Source: Pseudomonas putida
GTDB lineage: Bacteria; Pseudomonadota; Gammaproteobacteria; Pseudomonadales; Pseudomonadaceae
Assembly (NCBI RefSeq): GCF_028682475.1
Contig: NZ_JANHLE010000009.1
Location: forward strand, 62,001 to 126,000
DNA: 64,000 nt
Reading direction: 5' to 3'
Notes under the pieces: generated by a model
Seen by the model: the letters and a program-made list of their open reading frames with translations, nothing else
What the model was told of the DNA's origin: nothing
The model's database searches: none
Made by a program: the position numbers and the translations under genes
Part shown: piece after piece, positions 15,902 to 24,055 of the stretch
Position numbering within the stretch: the first letter of the stretch is position 1
How the letters are laid out: each line of letters begins with the position of its first letter

Positions 15902-15956
15902 CTGTCGTCTGCTTGCCTGATCCTGCGCGCGGCAGGATCAGGCAAGCAGACGACAG
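15902..15956. repeat. perfect 25-bp palindrome with 5-nt loop
   Basis: The left arm at 15902-15926 starts CTGTCGTCTGCTTGCC and the right arm at 15932-15956 ends GGCAAGCAGACGACAG. All 25 positions pair, around GCGCG. There is no U-tract on either side and it lies between two divergent genes, so it is not a usual terminator. It does not resemble the REP elements of this window. A smaller dyad, GGTTGC and GCAACC, lies just before it at about 15850-15872. It could be an operator, a transcript hairpin or a mobile-element relic. Confidence 0.85.
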
Positions 15957-16021
15957 CATCCGGCTAGCGTCACGGCTTGCACAAACCTATGCTGCTCAGG
16001 TCCCTGTCTGGAAGCGCTGCA

Positions 16022-16930
16022 ATGACTACCCTCGACTCCGCCCTGGAACAACAGCGCCAGGAGCTGGCTGATCTGGTGCGCCGTCACGCACCGCGCAGCA
16101 TCAGCGGCGAATCGGCTATCGAAGACCTGTACCTGGTGCAATACGAAGAAAGCGTGCGCTCCATGAAGGCGCTGGCCCAACCGGCGTTGTGCATCCTCGC
16201 CCACGGCAGCAAGGAAATCTGCCTGGGCGATGAACGCTACGTGTATGACCCGCTGCACTATATGGTGCTCTCGGTGGCCCTGCCGATCAGTGGGGTGTTG
16301 CTCGAGGCCAGCCCGGAGAACCCGAGCCTCGGGGTGCGCATGAACATCGACCCGGCGCAGATCAACAACCTGATCGCCGAGGCCGGGCCCATGGGGGTGC
16401 CGGCGCTGCCTTCGGGGCGCGGGTTATTTGTCGAGCGCACCGACCCATTGCTGCTCGATGCCTTGTTGCGCCTGATCCGCCTCCTGGATACGCCCAAGGA
16501 TATTGCCGTGCTGGCGCCGTTGATTCGGCGTGAGATTCTGTACCGTTTGCTGCGTGGGCCGCAGGGCTATCGGCTGTATGAAATAGCCATGTCGAGCAGC
16601 CAGACCCATCGGGTGTGCCAGGCCATCGAATGGCTCAACCAGCACTTCCACCGTCCGTTGCGCATTGAGGATCTGGCGCGGGAAGTGAATCTCAGCAGTT
16701 CAACCCTGCACCACCGTTTTAAAGCGGTGACGTCCATGAGTCCGCTGCAATATCAAAAGCAGCTGCGCCTGCAGGAAGCGCGGCGACTGATGCTCAACGA
16801 TGGGTTGGAAGCGGCGGTGGCCGGGTATCGGGTGGGGTATGAAAGTCCGTCGCAGTTCAGCCGGGAGTACAGCCGGCTGTATGGCGCGCCGCCAGTGCGG
16901 GATCTGGCACGGTTGCGCAGTACGCTTTAG
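16022..16930 (+). CDS. AraC family transcriptional regulator
   Basis: A 302-residue regulator. The N-terminal half matches the AraC_N arrangement: RSMKALAQPALCILAHGSKE, ERYVYDPLHYMVLSVALPIS and ENPSLGVRMNID. The C-terminal 100 residues hold two helix-turn-helix units: HFHRPLRIEDLAREVNLSSS, then YQKQLRLQEARRLMLNDGLE and VGYESPSQFSREYSRLYGAPP. The start at 16022 follows a GGAAG box by eight bases; the frame opens earlier at 15977 but without one. Divergent from the ABM gene across the 25-bp palindrome. A REP pair follows the stop. The effector is unknown. Confidence 0.9.
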   Translation: MTTLDSALEQQRQELADLVRRHAPRSISGESAIEDLYLVQYEESVRSMKALAQPALCILAHGSKEICLGDERYVYDPLHYMVLSVALPISGVLLEASPENPSLGVRMNIDPAQINNLIAEAGPMGVPALPSGRGLFVERTDPLLLDALLRLIRLLDTPKDIAVLAPLIRREILYRLLRGPQGYRLYEIAMSSSQTHRVCQAIEWLNQHFHRPLRIEDLAREVNLSSSTLHHRFKAVTSMSPLQYQKQLRLQEARRLMLNDGLEAAVAGYRVGYESPSQFSREYSRLYGAPPVRDLARLRSTL

Positions 16931-16936
16931 TTCGCT

Positions 16937-17002
16937 ATCGCGGGGCAAGCCCGCTCCCACAGGGATCCTGTAACCACAGGTGGGAGCGGGCTTGCCCCGC
17001 GA
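16937..17002. repeat. REP pair, GCGGGC type
   Basis: Inverted copies of GTGGGAGCGGGCTTGCCCCG and following CGA at 16937-16960 and 16980-17002. It lies between the convergent AraC regulator and aldehyde dehydrogenase genes and almost touches both stops. Confidence 0.9.
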
Positions 17003-17008
17003 AAAGGC

Positions 17009-18448
17009 CTACACCGCCCTCACGACATGCTTGATCTCTTGAAAAGCACTCAAGCCCCAAGGCCCAAGCTCTCGCCCAATACTGCTCTGCTTGTAACCAC
17101 CCCAGGCCGTCTGTGGGAAGATCACTTGCGGCGCATTGATCCACACCAGCCCGGCCTCAAGGGCGTTGGCCACTCGCTCGGCGGCACTCAGGTCACTACT
17201 GACAACGCTGGCCACCAGACCAAACTCGCTGTCATTGGCCAAAGCCACCGCTTCTGCTTCGCTGGCCACCGGCCGTACGCAAAGCACCGGACCAAAGATT
17301 TCCTCACGCCACAGCGCACTGTCCAGCGGGACATCGGTGAACACCGTAGGGCTGATGAAATATCCGCACGGCAGCGCTACGGGTCGCTGACCACCACAGA
17401 GCAGCCGCGCGCCAGCCTCCAGGCCCGCAGTGATGTGCTTGCGTACACGCTGGTACTGCGCCTGGTTGACCAGTGCGCCCATTTCATTGTCGCCAGCAAA
17501 AGGATCGCCGACGCGGATCGCCTCGGCCCGGGTCTTCAACCGCGCAATAAAGTCCGGATACAAGGCTTCGGCAACCAGTACCCGGCTGGTAGCCGAACAC
17601 ATCTGTCCGGCATTGAAGAAGCCACCCATACAGGCCAGTTCCACAGCCAGCTCCAGGTCAGCTGTTTCCAGTACCAGCAAGGACGACTTGCCACCCAGCT
17701 CCAGGCTCACGCCTTTGACGGTCTCCGCCGCCCGCTGCATGACCTGCACGCCCACCGCATTGCTGCCGGTGAAAGATACCTTGGCGATACGTGGATCGGC
17801 CGCCAGGGCAGCGCCTACCGCAACCCCGGTACCGCAGACCAGATTGAACACACCCTCCGGCAATCCGGCCTCGGCAATCACGCAGGCCAGCTCCAGCTCC
17901 GCCAGCGGTGTCACTTCCGAAGGCTTGAGCACCACGCAACAACCGGCCGCCAATGCCGGCGCCAGTTTCCACGCGGTGGTCACCATGGGGAAATTCCACG
18001 GCACGATCAGCCCGACCACGCCACAGGGCTCACGCCGCAGCCGTGCGACGAAATCGTCACTGGGCAGTGCCACCGGGCGGTCCTGCCCGGCATCCAGCTG
18101 ATCGGCAAGCTCGGCGTAATAGCGGAAAGTGGCGACGACATCGTCCACGTCCATGTGCGCTTCGGCGAGCGGCTTGCCGTTGTTGCAGGCCTGCAGGAAC
18201 ACCAGGCGCTCGCGACGCGCCTCGACCCCCTCGGCAATCGTCCGCAGTACCGATGCGCGCTCGGCACCGCTGCTGCTCGACCAGCCCGCGAATGCAGCCC
18301 GCGCCGCCTCGGTGGCGCGCTCTACCGCCGCGCCGTCGCCGCCAGCCACTTCGGCCAGTTGCTGCTCGTTACTCGGGTTGATCACCGTCAGTACTTGCGG
18401 ACCGTGCTGCCAGACGCCTGCAATGTAGACACCAGGAAGTTTCATCAT
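17009..18448 (-). CDS. aldehyde dehydrogenase, probably guanidino/aminobutyraldehyde type
   Basis: A 479-residue NAD(P)-dependent aldehyde dehydrogenase. Visible hallmarks are PWNFPMVTTAWKLAPALAAG with Asn152, FTGSNAVG (nucleotide binding), SLELGGKS with general base Glu250, and NAGQMCSATSR with catalytic Cys284. The tail holds EEIFGPVL. It overlaps the upstream TPP-enzyme gene by four bases (ATGA), so both are translated together. That enzyme resembles AruI, whose product 4-guanidinobutyraldehyde needs an oxidising dehydrogenase. I infer oxidation to 4-guanidinobutyrate, the role KauB has in P. aeruginosa. Betaine- or aminoaldehyde substrates are the alternative. Confidence 0.88.
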   Translation of the reverse strand: MMKLPGVYIAGVWQHGPQVLTVINPSNEQQLAEVAGGDGAAVERATEAARAAFAGWSSSSGAERASVLRTIAEGVEARRERLVFLQACNNGKPLAEAHMDVDDVVATFRYYAELADQLDAGQDRPVALPSDDFVARLRREPCGVVGLIVPWNFPMVTTAWKLAPALAAGCCVVLKPSEVTPLAELELACVIAEAGLPEGVFNLVCGTGVAVGAALAADPRIAKVSFTGSNAVGVQVMQRAAETVKGVSLELGGKSSLLVLETADLELAVELACMGGFFNAGQMCSATSRVLVAEALYPDFIARLKTRAEAIRVGDPFAGDNEMGALVNQAQYQRVRKHITAGLEAGARLLCGGQRPVALPCGYFISPTVFTDVPLDSALWREEIFGPVLCVRPVASEAEAVALANDSEFGLVASVVSSDLSAAERVANALEAGLVWINAPQVIFPQTAWGGYKQSSIGRELGPWGLSAFQEIKHVVRAV

Positions 18449-20082
18449 GCTGGCACCGCCTGCATCCAGCGGTTCTGATCGATCTCGATCAGGCTTGGGC
18501 CTTTACGGTCACACGCCTGACGCAGCGCCTCACGCAATTGCTCGACATCGCCTACAGCCTGGGCGGCACAGCCCAGGGCCTTGGCCACGCCGATGAAATC
18601 CGGAGTGTGAATGTCCACGCCCACCGGCTCGATGGCACGGTTGACCATGTACTTCTTGATTTCCTCGTAACCCTGGTTGTTCCACAGCAGGACGATCAGC
18701 GGCACCTGCGCCTCGGTAGCGCTGGCCAGTTCCGGCAGGGTGAACTGCAGACCACCGTCACCGATCAGACAGATCACCGGTGCGCGTTCCTCGATGGCTT
18801 CGGCGCTACCCAGCCAGGCGCCCATGGCCGCAGGCAAGGCATAACCCAAGGTGCCGTAACCGGTGGAGGCGTTGAACCAGCGCCGCGGTTGATCCATGTC
18901 CAGGGTCAGGTTGCCGGTGTACACCGGTTGCGTCGAATCGCCGACCAATACCGCATTCGGCAGGGTCTCGAGCAGGGTCTTGAGCATGCGCGTCTGGCTG
19001 TGCATCGGCAGATCCCAGTCGGCCAGCAGCCGCTCACGCAAGCGCGCGGCACGGCTGGCGCCCCACTCGGTAGCGCGTGCCGGTGCTGGCTGTTCGGCCA
19101 GGGCTACCAGCAGGGCTTCGGTCGCTACCGTGGCGTCGGCCACCAGGGCGATCTCTGGAGGATAGTTGCGCACGGTCTGGTCCGGGTCGATGTCGATGCG
19201 CAGCAAACGCCCAGGAATCTCGAAACCACCTTTGAAGGTTACGTCATAGTCGGTTTCGGCAAGCTCGGTACCGATTGCCAGCACCACATCGGCTTCGGCT
19301 ACCAGCTCACGGGTTGCCACCAGCGACTGGGTCGAACCGATCTGCAGCGGATGGCTGGCAGGCAGCACACCTTTGGCGTTGATGGTCAGTGCCACCGGTG
19401 CCTGCAGGTACTCGGCCAGGCGAGTCAGTACCGGGCTGGCATCAATTGCGCCACCACCGGCGAGAATCAGCGGACGTCGAGCACCGGCCAGCAGTGCTGC
19501 CATTTGCGCGACGGGGGCCGGGGCCGCGCCAGCACGGGCAATGCGCACAGGGGCACTGGCCAGCAAGTGATCGGCGTCTTCAACCAGGACATCCAGCGGA
19601 ATCTCGATATGCACCGGACGTGGGCGCGCACCGTCGAATACCGCGAAGGCGCGGGCCAGAACCATCGGCAAATCATCGGCACTCATCAGCGTGTGGGAGA
19701 ACGCCGCCACGCCGGCCACCAGGTTGCCCTGGGCCGGCAACTCATGCAGTTTGCCGCGCCCGCCACCGAGCTGGTTGCGCGACTGCACGCTGGAGATCAC
19801 CAGCATCGGGATCGAGTCAGCGTAGGCCTGGCCCATGGCCGTGGTGATGTTGGTCATCCCCGGGCCGGTAATGATGAAGCAGACGCCCGGCTTGCTGCGA
19901 GTGCGTGCATAGCCATCAGCCATGAAACCTGCGCCTTGCTCGTGACGCGGCGTGATATGCCGGATCGAGGAACGCGCCAGCCCGCGGTAGAGCTCGACGG
20001 TATGCACGCCGGGAATCCCGAAGACATGATCGACGCCATAGCCTTCAAGGAGTTTGACCAGTACTTCACCGCAAGTTGCCAT
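18445..20082 (-). CDS. ThDP-dependent decarboxylase, AruI-like (5-guanidino-2-oxopentanoate)
   Basis: A 545-residue thiamine-diphosphate enzyme of the acetolactate synthase / 2-oxoacid decarboxylase fold. The N-terminal pyrimidine domain has RHEQGAGFMADGYAR with the catalytic Glu48. A central domain follows (PLILAGGGAIDAS). The C-terminal domain has GDGGLQFTLPELASATE ending in WNNQGYEEIK, the GDG...NN ThDP/Mg motif. It most resembles 2-ketoarginine decarboxylase AruI rather than biosynthetic IlvB, since no small-subunit gene is near and an aldehyde dehydrogenase gene overlaps its stop. The start at 20082 (MATCGEV) has AGG nine bases upstream. A LysR gene is divergent. No arginine transaminase (AruH) is in the window. 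Confidence 0.8.
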   Translation of the reverse strand: MATCGEVLVKLLEGYGVDHVFGIPGVHTVELYRGLARSSIRHITPRHEQGAGFMADGYARTRSKPGVCFIITGPGMTNITTAMGQAYADSIPMLVISSVQSRNQLGGGRGKLHELPAQGNLVAGVAAFSHTLMSADDLPMVLARAFAVFDGARPRPVHIEIPLDVLVEDADHLLASAPVRIARAGAAPAPVAQMAALLAGARRPLILAGGGAIDASPVLTRLAEYLQAPVALTINAKGVLPASHPLQIGSTQSLVATRELVAEADVVLAIGTELAETDYDVTFKGGFEIPGRLLRIDIDPDQTVRNYPPEIALVADATVATEALLVALAEQPAPARATEWGASRAARLRERLLADWDLPMHSQTRMLKTLLETLPNAVLVGDSTQPVYTGNLTLDMDQPRRWFNASTGYGTLGYALPAAMGAWLGSAEAIEERAPVICLIGDGGLQFTLPELASATEAQVPLIVLLWNNQGYEEIKKYMVNRAIEPVGVDIHTPDFIGVAKALGCAAQAVGDVEQLREALRQACDRKGPSLIEIDQNRWMQAVPA

Positions 20083-20196
20083 GTTCGTTTGCCTGTTATT
20101 GTGCTGAAAACAGGCTTTATTGGACCGCCGCCCCGCTACCGGCACAATGCAAAAAAGCTCATACTAGCCATGTCCACAGATCATGGCTGATGCCCG

Positions 20197-21087
20197 ATGA
20201 AACGCCTGCCGCCGCTGCCCGCACTGCATACCTTTCTGGTCACCGCCCAGTGCTGCAACTTCACTCGAGCGGCGCAGCTGCTGCACATTACCCAGGGTGC
20301 GGTCAGTCGGCAGATTGCAGGTCTTGAGGATCATCTCGGTTATCCGTTGTTCCTGCGTCAGGCCCGGGGCTTGAGCCTGACCCGCGAAGGCCAGGACTGG
20401 CTGCCACGGGTGCAGCAGGTGTTCGCCTTGATCGAGGAAGGTGTGCAGCAGGTCGGCGCGCGCAGCGCCACGTTGCAACTCAAGGCACCCACTTGCGTGA
20501 TGCGCTGGCTGCTGCCACGGTTGATGGAGTGGCAGGCCCTGCGACCGGATGTGCCAGTGGAGTTGACCACCACGGTGCAGCACGGGGTGGATTTTCGCCG
20601 TGAAGGCTTTGATGCAGCGGTGGTGTATGGCGCCGCCCCCAACCATGGCCTGCACAAGCTCAAGCTGTTCGATGAACAGCTGACACCGGTGTGTGCCCCG
20701 CAATTGCTGGCAGGCCCCCTGCCTTTGCAGCAGTTGGCGGATCTGGAGCAACACATGCTGCTGCACCCGACCCGCGACCAGCACGACTGGAACACCTGGC
20801 TCAGTGCTGCGGGTGCCAACCTGCCCCGGCAAGGTAAGAGCCAGCATTTCGAAACCCTGGACATGGCCATGTCGATGGCCTCCCAGGGTACCGGGGTGGC
20901 AATCGGCGACTGGTCACTGATCGGTGATGACCTGGCCAGCGGGCGCCTGGTCACGCCCTTCCCGCTCAAGGTCAGCACCGGTCAGGCCTACTACCTGGTC
21001 TGGCCGCAGGGTTCCGATTCATCGACCTTGCAGGAACTGCTCAACTGGCTGTGGGAGCGGGCTTGCCCCGCGATGCGTCGTGACTGA
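20197..21087 (+). CDS. LysR family regulator (GcvA-like)
   Basis: A 296-residue LTTR. The winged-helix DNA-binding region covers residues 1-62: LPALHTFLVTAQCCNFTRAA, LLHITQGAVSRQIAGLEDHL and FLRQARGLSLTREG. The effector domain has the GcvA-like YGAAPNHGLHKLKLFDEQ and the late GVAIGDWSLIGDDL. It is divergent from the AruI-like/aldehyde dehydrogenase pair, with starts 114 bp apart, and so is the likely regulator of that operon. Its last codons are odd: from WERACPA onward the reading frame runs inside a REP element, which has evidently supplied the C-terminus. Confidence 0.9.
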   Translation: MKRLPPLPALHTFLVTAQCCNFTRAAQLLHITQGAVSRQIAGLEDHLGYPLFLRQARGLSLTREGQDWLPRVQQVFALIEEGVQQVGARSATLQLKAPTCVMRWLLPRLMEWQALRPDVPVELTTTVQHGVDFRREGFDAAVVYGAAPNHGLHKLKLFDEQLTPVCAPQLLAGPLPLQQLADLEQHMLLHPTRDQHDWNTWLSAAGANLPRQGKSQHFETLDMAMSMASQGTGVAIGDWSLIGDDLASGRLVTPFPLKVSTGQAYYLVWPQGSDSSTLQELLNWLWERACPAMRRD

Positions 21088-21119
21088 AAACCGCAATCGC
21101 GGGGCAAGCCCGCTCCCAC
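21051..21119. repeat. REP pair overlapping the LysR gene 3' end
   Basis: REP copies of the GCGGGC type at 21051-21074 and 21096-21119 in inverted orientation. The first copy lies inside the LysR coding sequence and is translated as WERACPAM; the stop codon falls between the copies. Confidence 0.9.
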
Positions 21120-21134
21120 CGCAGCGACTGACTG

Positions 21135-21749
21135 TCAGTAACCGACGGTAAACCGCTGCCGCGAGTGAGCAGGTTTTTCCACTTCATCGAGCATGGCAAT
21201 GGCGTAGTCGGCAAAGCTGATCCAGCTTTTGCCGTCGGCACCGATCAGCAGGTGATCCTTGCCGGTCTTGTAACTGCCGGTGCGCGCCCCTTCAACGAAC
21301 TCGGCCGAAGGTGACAGGAAGGTCCAGTCCAGCTCCTTTTCCTGACGCAGGGTATCGAGGTAATGCCCACCGGCAGTGGCCTCGGCTTTGTAGGCGTCGG
21401 GGAAGTCCGGATTGTCGATCACTTTGTGCCCCGACGGTAGCAGCAGGCTGCCCGCCCCGCCCACCACCAGCAGACGCTTGACCCCGGCTTTTTTCACCGG
21501 CTCGATGATCGCCTGTGGCTTGATGCTGGAAAAATGCGCCGCACTGAGCACCACCTCATGCCCCTTCAGCGCATGCTCCAGCGCTGCAGCATCACTGACA
21601 TCCAGGGCCACGCTGGTCACCCCTTCTCGCCCCTGCAGTCGGGCCGGGTTGCGGGCGATAGCGGTGACGCTGTGGCCGCGACGCAGCGCTTCTTCGAGCA
21701 ACTGGCTACCGGCACGCCCGGTTGCCCCGATGATTGCGATCTTGCTCAT
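21135..21749 (-). CDS. NAD(P)H-binding atypical SDR
   Basis: A 204-residue cytoplasmic protein. The N-terminal Rossmann motif is IAIIGATGRAGSQLLEEALR (GxxGxxG), followed by AIARNP, where the Arg suggests NADPH, and VALDVSDAAALEHAL. KRLLVVGGAGSLLLPSGHKV and TFLSPSAEFVEG are typical of NmrA/BLVRB-like NAD(P)H-binding family members such as YwnB. It lacks the YxxxK pair of classical SDRs in an obvious position. The start at 21749 follows a very strong GGAGG box, so the ten-residue longer frame is rejected. The metallo-hydrolase gene ends 30 bp upstream on the same strand. Confidence 0.88.
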   Translation of the reverse strand: MSKIAIIGATGRAGSQLLEEALRRGHSVTAIARNPARLQGREGVTSVALDVSDAAALEHALKGHEVVLSAAHFSSIKPQAIIEPVKKAGVKRLLVVGGAGSLLLPSGHKVIDNPDFPDAYKAEATAGGHYLDTLRQEKELDWTFLSPSAEFVEGARTGSYKTGKDHLLIGADGKSWISFADYAIAMLDEVEKPAHSRQRFTVGY

Positions 21750-21779
21750 GAAAAACCTCCAGTCAGGATTGAATGTCAC

Positions 21780-22664
21780 TTACCACTTCATCTCGCCCTT
21801 GGCGACCTTGGCACTGAGTTCCAGCGAACTCTCTTCGCCCAGGTCCGGGTAGCGTTTTTTCATCGCCGCGATCAATTCGGCGGCATTACCGGCCTTGGCG
21901 GTTTCCTTGTCGAAGGCGCGGATGTAGTCAGCGGTGAACCGCACCGCGTCGAGCGACTTGCCGGGCTCACCCAGGTAATGACCAGGCACCACGACCTGCG
22001 GCTTGAGCAGTTCGATACGCTTGAGGGTGGTAAGCCAGTCCTTGTGTGACTGCGCCGTCTGGGTGTCGGCCATCCACACATGCAGGTTGTCTGCGACCAC
22101 CACACCACCGACAACGGCCTTGATCGAGGGGATCCAGACAAAACTGCGATCCGGTTGCGGACCATCAAGGCCGAGTACTTCCAAGTGCTGCCCTTCGAGG
22201 CTCAGCTGATTGCCTTCGAGCACTTGCGGGACCACCAGCTTGCTCGGCTTGTCGGCGCCCATCTGCGGCCCCCAGTAAGCCAGTTTGGCCTCCATGGTCT
22301 GCTTGATATGAGCGACGGTCGCTGCGGAAGCGACGACCTTGGCCTGTGGATAGGCGTCGGTCAGGGTCTGCAGGCCAAAGTAGTAATCCGGATCGCCGTG
22401 GCTGATATAGATGGTGGTCAGCTGCTTGCCACTGGCACGCAGTTTCGCCAGCACCTGCTCGGCCTGGCCTTTGCCGAACTGGGCATCGACCAGAATGGCG
22501 TCGTGCTTGCCGCTGACAATCACCGAGCTGACCGGAAACAGGGCCTCGGTGCCGGGGTTATAGACATCCAGGTGCAACGGCTGCTCGGCCGCCTGCGCCT
22601 GGGCCAGAACACCAAGGGTGGCAACGGCCAGCAACAAACCACGCAAGGAGAAAGAACGACGCAT
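21780..22664 (-). CDS. exported MBL-fold protein with degenerate metal motif
   Basis: A 294-residue protein with a signal peptide (SLRGLLLAVATLGVLAQAQA, residues 5-24) and a metallo-beta-lactamase fold: SSVIVSGKHDAILVDAQFG, then ISHGDPDYYFGLQTLTDAYP, VVADNLHVWMAD and VVVPGHYLGEPG. In canonical members the second motif is HxHxDH. Here it reads HGDPDY, so the second and last histidines are replaced by Asp and Tyr. Metal binding is therefore doubtful or altered. The start at 22664 was chosen at the signal peptide; the long upstream open frame is the shadow of the divergent LysR gene. The NAD(P)H-binding protein gene follows 30 bp downstream. Confidence 0.85.
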   Translation of the reverse strand: MRRSFSLRGLLLAVATLGVLAQAQAAEQPLHLDVYNPGTEALFPVSSVIVSGKHDAILVDAQFGKGQAEQVLAKLRASGKQLTTIYISHGDPDYYFGLQTLTDAYPQAKVVASAATVAHIKQTMEAKLAYWGPQMGADKPSKLVVPQVLEGNQLSLEGQHLEVLGLDGPQPDRSFVWIPSIKAVVGGVVVADNLHVWMADTQTAQSHKDWLTTLKRIELLKPQVVVPGHYLGEPGKSLDAVRFTADYIRAFDKETAKAGNAAELIAAMKKRYPDLGEESSLELSAKVAKGEMKW

Positions 22665-22769
22665 CAAGGCAATTCCTGTGAGAGAGGCGATGCACAACAG
22701 CTTAGTTGCACGAACCAATACAAAAAATGCGATGCTTGAACATAGTTTGTTTCTAAAAGCGGGCAAATC

Positions 22770-23678
22770 ATGGATCGTCTGACAGCAATGCGGGTCTTCG
22801 TCAGTGTGGTCGACCTGGGCAGCCAGTCGGCCGCCGCCGATCACCTGGACCTCTCGCGCCCGGTGGTGTCCCGCTATCTGGCTGAACTGGAAGACTGGGT
22901 CGGTGCGCGTCTGATGCAACGCACCACACGGCGTTTGAGCCTGACCGCCGCTGGCCAGGAAACCCTGCCGCGCTGTCGGCAGTTGCTGGACCTGGCCGGT
23001 GACATTCAGGCGGCCGTCAGTGCACCGGACGAGGCGCCCCGGGGTGAGCTGCGGATCAGCGTCAGCACCTCGTTCGGCCAGGCCCAGCTGATGGATGCCA
23101 TGGCCGTTTACGTCAAACGCTACCCGGGGGTGAAGATCGACCTGCAGATGCTCGATCGCACCGTCAACCTGGTGGATGAACGCATCGACCTGGCCATCCG
23201 CACCAGCAACGATCTGGACCCCAACCTCATCGCCCGCCGCCTGACCATCTGCCGCTCGGTGATCTGTGCCTCTCCCGCCTACCTGCGGGAACACCCGATG
23301 CCGGTGCAGGTCCAGGACCTGGCGCAGCATAACTGCCTGACTCACTCCTATTTCGGCCGCAGCCTCTGGCACTTCGAGGTCGAGGGCGAAAGCGTATCGG
23401 TGCCGGTACAGGGGAATATCAGCGCCAATGAAGCGCTGACCCTGCAACGTGCAGCCCTGGCTGGCGCCGGGATCGCCATGCTGCCCACCTACCAGGCCGC
23501 CCCCGCACTGCACAGCGGCGAACTGCTGCGCCTGTTGCCCCAGGCCAAACCTCGCGAACTCGACCTCAATGCTGTCTATACCTCGCGCAAGCACATGCCC
23601 GCGACCTTGCGCAGCATGCTCGACTTTCTCGCCGAACGCTTTACTACCGAGCCGCAATGGGACCGCGAGCTGCTCTAG
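22770..23678 (+). CDS. LysR family regulator
   Basis: A 302-residue LTTR: MDRLTAMRVFVSVVDLGSQS, DHLDLSRPVVSRYLAELEDW and TTRRLSLTAAG make up the winged helix. The effector part has RGELRISVSTSFGQAQLMDA and VDERIDLAIRTSNDLDPNLI, as in CrgA/PecT-type members. It is divergent from the MBL-fold / NAD(P)H-binding protein pair with a 105-bp intergenic region, so those two genes are its expected targets. The ATG at 22770 is the only plausible start. The ligand is unknown. Confidence 0.9.
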   Translation: MDRLTAMRVFVSVVDLGSQSAAADHLDLSRPVVSRYLAELEDWVGARLMQRTTRRLSLTAAGQETLPRCRQLLDLAGDIQAAVSAPDEAPRGELRISVSTSFGQAQLMDAMAVYVKRYPGVKIDLQMLDRTVNLVDERIDLAIRTSNDLDPNLIARRLTICRSVICASPAYLREHPMPVQVQDLAQHNCLTHSYFGRSLWHFEVEGESVSVPVQGNISANEALTLQRAALAGAGIAMLPTYQAAPALHSGELLRLLPQAKPRELDLNAVYTSRKHMPATLRSMLDFLAERFTTEPQWDRELL

Positions 23679-23750
23679 CGCGGGCAATCCGGACAAAGCT
23701 GGCCTATGCTTTTAATAGCACCTGTGTGCAGTTAGCAGGAGGTGAGCACC

Positions 23751-23924
23751 ATGGGCCTCAAATCCAGAAGATGCGCCGTTGTCTGTGCCATTGCCGCCGT
23801 GCTCGGGCTTTATGCCACCGCCGCCTACCGGGTCGAACAGATCCGTCACCAGCCGTATTCGGCAGCCAGTTGCAGCCTGGCTAATTGCGTCCCGCACACC
23901 GCCACCCTGAGCGCCCTGAAATAA
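23751..23924 (+). CDS. small single-pass or exported protein of unknown function
   Basis: A 57-residue protein with a very strong ribosome-binding site (AGGAGG, seven bases before ATG 23751). A basic start (MGLKSRR) leads into a hydrophobic helix at about residues 8-24 (CAVVCAIAAVLGLYATAAY). The remaining 33 residues, with two cysteines in SCSLANCVPHT, would be periplasmic. That layout fits an uncleaved membrane anchor or a signal peptide. No family is recognised. It stands alone between a LysR gene and the DHA2 pump gene. Confidence 0.65.
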   Translation: MGLKSRRCAVVCAIAAVLGLYATAAYRVEQIRHQPYSAASCSLANCVPHTATLSALK

Positions 23925-24055
23925 CCTTCAGCCAGACAGGCAATCCCGCTGGTGCGTGGATCGGGGCAGACGCTTAGCAAGCTATCGAGTACACTGACCA
24001 GCACTTGCTTGCGCAGCACACACCTGCGCAATAACCCTGCCCTTCGAGCTGGCCC

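Noticed and set aside
22665..23696. Upstream extension of the MBL-fold open frame
   Set aside because: It runs antisense through the LysR gene at 22770. The real start is at the signal peptide at 22664.
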